Origin: Porphyromonas sp.
Lineage (GTDB): Bacteria > Bacteroidota > Bacteroidia > Bacteroidales > Porphyromonadaceae
Direction of reading: 5' to 3'
DNA length: 9,220 nucleotides
Assembly: GCA_029983495.1 (NCBI GenBank)
Contig: JASBZJ010000077.1
Location: 1-9,220, forward strand
Part shown: one piece after another, positions 6,118 through 9,220 of the stretch
Layout: each line of letters starts with the position of its first letter
Numbering within the stretch: position 1 is the first letter of the stretch
The notes under the pieces: model-generated
Told to the model about the DNA's origin: nothing
Seen by the model: the letters and a program-made list of their open reading frames with translations, nothing else
Database searches by the model: none
Program-made: the position numbers and the translations under genes

Positions 6118-7470
6118 CTATAGTAGTGCAAGTAAGTTTTCGAAATGCATACCATGCGAAGCCTTTAACAAAGCGAAGCTATTCGTAATAGGTGTGCTCA
6201 GTAGGTATTGTTTTAAACTATCTACCGAGTGGAAAAACCGAAAATTCGTAGCATCGAAGCTGGTGGCTAACAAAGCAAACTGTCCACCTACAAGATATGC
6301 GCAAAAAGGTATATGTTGCTCGTTAGCATATCCCCATAATAGTCGTAAAATAGCGTCGTGTTCGGCGTTGGCGGCATTGCCTAATTCGAGCATATCCCCC
6401 AATATAACATAACGTGGCATTGGGGTATTGAGCGAAAAAAAGTTATTTAGTGCAGTAGTTAGCGAGGTTGGGTTAGCATTGTACACATCAGCAATAAGCA
6501 TATTCCCTTTGGGAGAAGAGTTTATGAGTTGCGAACGGTGATTACCGGGTGAATACCGGGCTAAAGCTTGGGCAATATCGTTTATGCTTAAGCCAAAATG
6601 AGTGCCTACGGCAGCGGCCGCTAAAGCATTTGGCAAATTGTAGTTACCAACTAGTTGCGTTTTTATGGGGTGTGTTACACCTCCTATTGTAAGGTTAAAA
6701 CTCATTTGAATACCATCCCCCAGGTGTATAATTTCGCCTTTAGCAACATCGTTATTTTGGGTTCCATACGTAATTTTTGTAAGTGTGCGAGCTTGTTCCA
6801 TCAAAAGAGTGTCGCAGCTGTTAATGAAAACCTTTCCTTGGTGTAATTGTAGGTAGCGATAAAGTTCGGTTTTTGTTCGAACAACACCTTCGAATGAGCC
6901 AAACCCCTCGAGGTGGGCTTTTCCAATATTCGTAATAATACCATAGTTTGGTGCAGCAATATTCGCAAGGTACTCAATTTCGCCTTCATGCGAAGCCCCA
7001 GCTTCGATAATAGCCACTTCGTGTTGTGGCTTTAATTGAAGCAATGTAAGTGGCAACCCTATGTGGTTATTGAGGTTACCGTGCGTATAATGAACATTGT
7101 ATTTTGTAGCAAGTACAGTAGCTACGAGTTCTTTAGTAGTTGTTTTTCCATTTGTACCCGTTATAAGAATAACGGGTGTGGCAAGGGCAACCCTGTGCAT
7201 ATGGGCGAGTTCTCCCAAAGCATGCGTTGTGTCGGAAACATAATAGCAGTTATCGTATTGCTCGGCCAGAGTGCTATTGCTTACTATAGCTGCTATTGCT
7301 CCTTTTTGCAGGGCTACTACAGCATATTGGTTACCATCGAACTGTTCCCCTTTTAAGGCAACGAAAAGGTTGCCTTTATCGGTTGTACGGCTATCGGTAG
7401 AAATACCTGTACTTTGTTGGAACAGCTTATAAAGCTCGTTGGTTGTTGTAAATGTGGGTTTACTACTCAT
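6118..7470 (-). CDS. murF: UDP-N-acetylmuramoyl-tripeptide--D-alanyl-D-alanine ligase
   Basis: The 450-residue enzyme adds D-Ala-D-Ala to the UDP-MurNAc-tripeptide using ATP, the last cytoplasmic step before lipid I. The N-terminal UDP-substrate domain shows STDSRTTDKGNLFVALKGE (24-42). The central Mur-ligase ATPase domain has the P-loop GTNGKTTTK (105-113), NLNNHIGLPLTLL (132-144), EAGASHEGEIEYL (156-168), NIGKAHLEGF (181-190) and RTKTELY (198-204), which holds the lysine expected to be carbamylated. The C-terminal domain has VYNANPTSL (329-337) and GDMLELG (358-364). The family's final KGSRG-like motif is KASHG (436-440) here, a mild deviation, and EMGA reads EAGA. Length and order are normal. 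No SD precedes the ATG; the leader is about 100 nt and contains repeats. rpoN follows 54 nt downstream. Confidence 0.95.
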   Translation of the reverse strand: MSSKPTFTTTNELYKLFQQSTGISTDSRTTDKGNLFVALKGEQFDGNQYAVVALQKGAIAAIVSNSTLAEQYDNCYYVSDTTHALGELAHMHRVALATPVILITGTNGKTTTKELVATVLATKYNVHYTHGNLNNHIGLPLTLLQLKPQHEVAIIEAGASHEGEIEYLANIAAPNYGIITNIGKAHLEGFGSFEGVVRTKTELYRYLQLHQGKVFINSCDTLLMEQARTLTKITYGTQNNDVAKGEIIHLGDGIQMSFNLTIGGVTHPIKTQLVGNYNLPNALAAAAVGTHFGLSINDIAQALARYSPGNHRSQLINSSPKGNMLIADVYNANPTSLTTALNNFFSLNTPMPRYVILGDMLELGNAANAEHDAILRLLWGYANEQHIPFCAYLVGGQFALLATSFDATNFRFFHSVDSLKQYLLSTPITNSFALLKASHGMHFENLLALL

Positions 7471-7480
7471 AAACTGAAAT

Positions 7481-7506
7481 ACATTTAGGAAAACTACATT
7501 TAGGAA
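7481..7506. repeat. Short tandem direct repeat in the murF leader
   Basis: ACATTTAGGAA occurs at 7481-7491 and again at 7496-7506, a period of 15 nt. It ends about 10 nt before the murF start codon, so it lies in the expected 5' untranslated region next to the ribosome entry zone. Confidence 0.6.
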
Positions 7507-7574
7507 CTCTTTTTTTTGAGTTTGGTAGGGAGGCTCTTATTTTCCCAAGGATCTTTATAGGTACTATCTGTTGG

Positions 7575-7582
7575 CAAAGATA
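7575..7582 (-). promoter_or_regulatory. Candidate -7 promoter element (TATCTTTG) of murF-rpoN
   Basis: TATCTTTG on the minus strand fits TAnnTTTG and lies between the upstream terminator and murF, giving a leader of about 100 nt. No -33 TTG is visible at normal spacing because that stretch is occupied by the terminator stem. It is overlapped by an inverted repeat, ACTATC (7563-7568) and GATAGT (7579-7584), a possible operator or start-site hairpin. Confidence 0.45.
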
Positions 7583-7595
7583 GTAATTCAAACAA

Positions 7596-7630
7596 AAAAG
7601 CCCTGCGAATATTTTTTTCGTAGGGCTTTT
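7596..7630 (-). terminator. Strong intrinsic terminator after the lipoprotein gene
   Basis: The arms AAAAGCCCTGCGAA (7596-7609) and TTCGTAGGGCTTTT (7617-7630) pair over 14 bp with a single G/T wobble around a 7-nt A/T loop. On the minus strand the stem runs into a TTTTTT tract (7594-7599, overlapping the arm) followed by GTTTG. It lies about 84 nt downstream of the lipoprotein stop and upstream of the murF promoter, so it ends the rsmI-lipoprotein unit. The plus strand also ends in TTTT, so it may work in both directions. Confidence 0.9.
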
Positions 7631-7713
7631 AGGATTGTAGTTTGTTCGCCTAACGAAGCATAGTAGTGCAAGCTCCGTATTTTACGAAAAACTCTTTTTT
7701 ACCTTGGCTAGGG

Positions 7714-8571
7714 TTAGTCTACCTGTACAACCAATACTTTCGAGTGGCTCCAAAAGAGGTCGGTATTGGTAATAACGAGTGTAAGCATTTTATCCTGTCC
7801 TTTGTCGAATCGGTACGACGATTCGGGGTGGCTGGTAAGGAGCTTAGCCCGTTTGGCAAAAAGGTCGAGCGAAGTAAAGTTGCGACGGTCAACCTGACGG
7901 AAGTAGTCGCTTTGGTAATTTTCGGTAGCTACTTTACCATTAACAAGTATCTTCATATCCTTAAGGTCGCGACTACTACCCACGCAATAGCGTACGGTAT
8001 TTATTTCTTTATCCTGCGAAGCAATGGTTTCGGATTGTGAAGTAATTTGTTTGTTCTGTTCTTCGTTTTTGTAGCTTAGGTCGGTAACCGTTGAATCGAG
8101 TTGGCTAATTTGAATGTTCTTTAGCTTCAATTCCTCGGTTAGCTTAGTAATTTCGTTATCCTTCGAGTTCAGTTGGTTTTGCAAAGCGTTTATGGTTCGT
8201 TGCAATTTTGTATTACTAACTCCGCTTGCTTTTAGTCGATCCTGCAATTTGGCAATTTCAGTACGGTTTGTTTCGAGGCGTTCCTTAATCATGCGCATAT
8301 TGTCTTCAATTTTAGCGCGTTTGTTTTCGGCAACGTCACCCCGAAGGTTGTTCATATCAATCATCCCTTCCATTTGGTTAATGTCTTGGAAGTTGGTTAG
8401 GATGAGGCTAACAATCGAGTCGAGTTCGTTAACCTGTGTTTGGTGAACATACTCTATCGAGTCGTACTTTTGAGCCAATTCCTTGTAGGCTTTAGAGTTT
8501 TTGCCACACGATGCAAGTGTGAGGATGGCAAGAAGAGATACCAATGAGGTAATAAGGATGGATCTTTTCAT
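7714..8571 (-). CDS. Cbp1-family coiled-coil lipoprotein
   Basis: The 285-residue product has a lipoprotein signal peptide (MKRSILITSLVSLLAILTLASC) with lipobox LASC, so the mature protein starts at Cys22. Residues about 85-195 form a long heptad coiled coil (KLQDRLKASG, ALQNQLNSKDNEITKLTEEL). The conserved tail is SSRDLKDMKILVNGKV, RAKLLTSHPESSYRF and FWSHSKVLVVQV. The tail and layout match the Bacteroidota family named after the collagen-binding adhesin Cbp1 of Bacteroides fragilis; whether this member binds collagen is unknown. Three D-S-I/T sites (37-39, 51-53, 159-161) fit the Bacteroides O-glycosylation motif D(S/T)(A/I/L/V/M/T). The residues after Cys22 (GKNSK) lack the acidic surface-export signal, suggesting a periplasm-facing lipoprotein. 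An AGGAG Shine-Dalgarno sits 7 nt before the ATG and overlaps the rsmI stop, so it is cotranscribed with rsmI and ends at the 7596-7630 terminator. Confidence 0.82.
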   Translation of the reverse strand: MKRSILITSLVSLLAILTLASCGKNSKAYKELAQKYDSIEYVHQTQVNELDSIVSLILTNFQDINQMEGMIDMNNLRGDVAENKRAKIEDNMRMIKERLETNRTEIAKLQDRLKASGVSNTKLQRTINALQNQLNSKDNEITKLTEELKLKNIQISQLDSTVTDLSYKNEEQNKQITSQSETIASQDKEINTVRYCVGSSRDLKDMKILVNGKVATENYQSDYFRQVDRRNFTSLDLFAKRAKLLTSHPESSYRFDKGQDKMLTLVITNTDLFWSHSKVLVVQVD

Positions 8572-8574
8572 GTT

Positions 8575-8583
8575 CTTTCTCCT
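8575..8583 (-). promoter_or_regulatory. Shine-Dalgarno of the lipoprotein gene
   Basis: AGGAGAAAG precedes the ATG at 8571; its AGGAG core (8579-8583) has 7-nt spacing and overlaps the upstream rsmI TAG (8582-8584). It fixes the lipoprotein start and suggests translational coupling. It is the only clear Shine-Dalgarno in the window; the other starts have AT-rich leaders, as usual for Bacteroidota. Confidence 0.7.
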
Positions 8584-9220
8584 ATTCTTGGTTATTGTTC
8601 TTTTCTATTTTATTATTCTTCTTTATAGGTTCGGCACCCGCTACGATAAGTACAAATTCGCCTTTGGGTTCGTGCTCGGAATAGAAACGATACAATTCGG
8701 CAAGTGTGCCCCGAAGAGCTGTTTCGTGAATCTTCGAAATTTCGCGTACGGTAGCAGCAGGGCGTTGCTCGCCAAAGTGTTCAATTAGGTCGCCTAATGT
8801 ACGCATTACCCGGTAGGGCGATTCGTATATAATAAGTGTTCGTGGTTCAGTAGCAAGTTCGCGTAACCTTGTTTGTCGCCCTTTTTTTACGGGCAAAAAC
8901 CCTTCAAAGGCAAACCGTTCGCTACCTATAGAACTCATTACCAGTGCGGGTACAAATGCCGTAGCACCGGGCAAACAAGTTACGGGTATTTCGTTAGCTA
9001 TGCATGCTTTAACCAGCATACTCCCCGGATCGCTTATCGCAGGTGTTCCGGCATCACTAATTAGTGCCACGTTAAGTTCCTCTGCTATTATTCGTTCCGC
9101 AACTTTATTCGCTGTTTTGAACTCGTTGAACTTGTGGTGACTTTCGAGGGGCTTGTGTATATCGTAATGTTTTAGCAATATCGAGGAGGTACGAGTATCC
9201 TCGGCGAGGATTAAGTCGGC
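8582..9220 (-). CDS. rsmI: 16S rRNA (cytidine(1402)-2'-O)-methyltransferase, C-terminal part (cut by window edge)
   Basis: The open frame reaches the right edge, so the true start lies beyond it; 212 codons plus stop are present. The first residues read ADLILAEDTRTSSILLKHYD, the usual family block right after the missing N-terminal LYLVPTPIGNL region. Further signatures are HHKFNE, ALISDAGTPAISDPG (the SAM-binding tetrapyrrole-methylase-fold motif), LPGATAFVPALVMSS, FEGFLPVKKGRQTRL, IIYESPYRV and EISKIHETALRGTLAEL. The family 2'-O-methylates C1402 of 16S rRNA in the ribosomal P site, using SAM. The tail after GEFVLIVAGAEP is a Lys/Asn-rich extension (KKNNKIEKNNNQE). A methionine at 9178 lies inside a conserved segment and is not the start. 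The lipoprotein gene follows after 10 nt. Confidence 0.95.
   Translation of the reverse strand, partial: ADLILAEDTRTSSILLKHYDIHKPLESHHKFNEFKTANKVAERIIAEELNVALISDAGTPAISDPGSMLVKACIANEIPVTCLPGATAFVPALVMSSIGSERFAFEGFLPVKKGRQTRLRELATEPRTLIIYESPYRVMRTLGDLIEHFGEQRPAATVREISKIHETALRGTLAELYRFYSEHEPKGEFVLIVAGAEPIKKNNKIEKNNNQE

Noticed and set aside
7666..8040. Plus-strand open frame of 124 codons over the end of the lipoprotein gene.
   Set aside because: It is antisense to the conserved Cbp1-family tail and shows no family features of its own.
9123..9178. Methionine at 9178 as the start of rsmI.
   Set aside because: The frame continues upstream to the window edge with conserved RsmI sequence (AEDTRTSSILLKHYD), so the start lies outside.
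1..9220. Mobile element, phage, CRISPR or defence island.
   Set aside because: No transposase, integrase, repeat-spacer array, tRNA attachment site or toxin-antitoxin pair is visible; gene content is housekeeping throughout.

Overview
The window looks like chromosome of a Bacteroidota species, most likely in or near Bacteroidales. Four signals point there: the short glycogen-synthase type with the INERRNQLH...RLSG block, a DUF2851 protein, a Cbp1-family coiled-coil lipoprotein, and Bacteroidota-type promoter elements (TAnnTTTG at -7) with almost no Shine-Dalgarno sequences. All recognised genes lie on the minus strand, so transcription runs from high to low coordinates. I found no tRNA, rRNA, CRISPR array, insertion sequence or phage gene. 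No stretch over 300 bases lacks a gene.

Layout in the direction of transcription. (1) 9220-7714: the 3' part of rsmI (16S rRNA 2'-O-methyltransferase, start outside the window), then 10 nt later a Cbp1-family lipoprotein gene, closed by a strong intrinsic terminator at 7596-7630. (2) 7470-4630: murF (last cytoplasmic step of the peptidoglycan pentapeptide precursor), then rpoN (sigma-54) after 54 nt, probably one transcript from a TATCTTTG box at 7575-7582. (3) 4479-530: manC (GDP-mannose synthesis), a DUF2851 gene split by a frameshift, nfeD and a stomatin-like SPFH gene (qmcA type). The gaps are 16-34 nt, with a promoter at 4530-4559 and a terminator at 426-466. (4) 301-1: the 5' end of a glycogen/starch synthase gene behind its own TACCTTTG box.

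The genes are mostly housekeeping: cell-envelope precursors (MurF, ManC), membrane organisation (SPFH plus NfeD pair), transcription (sigma-54), ribosome modification (RsmI) and storage polysaccharide (GlgA). I do not see a new multi-gene system. The points most worth a second look are: the precise -1 frameshift in the DUF2851 gene at an A5/T5 run, which repairs to a 445-residue protein; 17 nt of perfect complementarity between the murF leader and the rpoN 3' region, which are probably two ends of one mRNA; a nested palindrome just after the qmcA stop; and a Cbp1-like lipoprotein that carries candidate O-glycosylation motifs but lacks an acidic surface-export signal.
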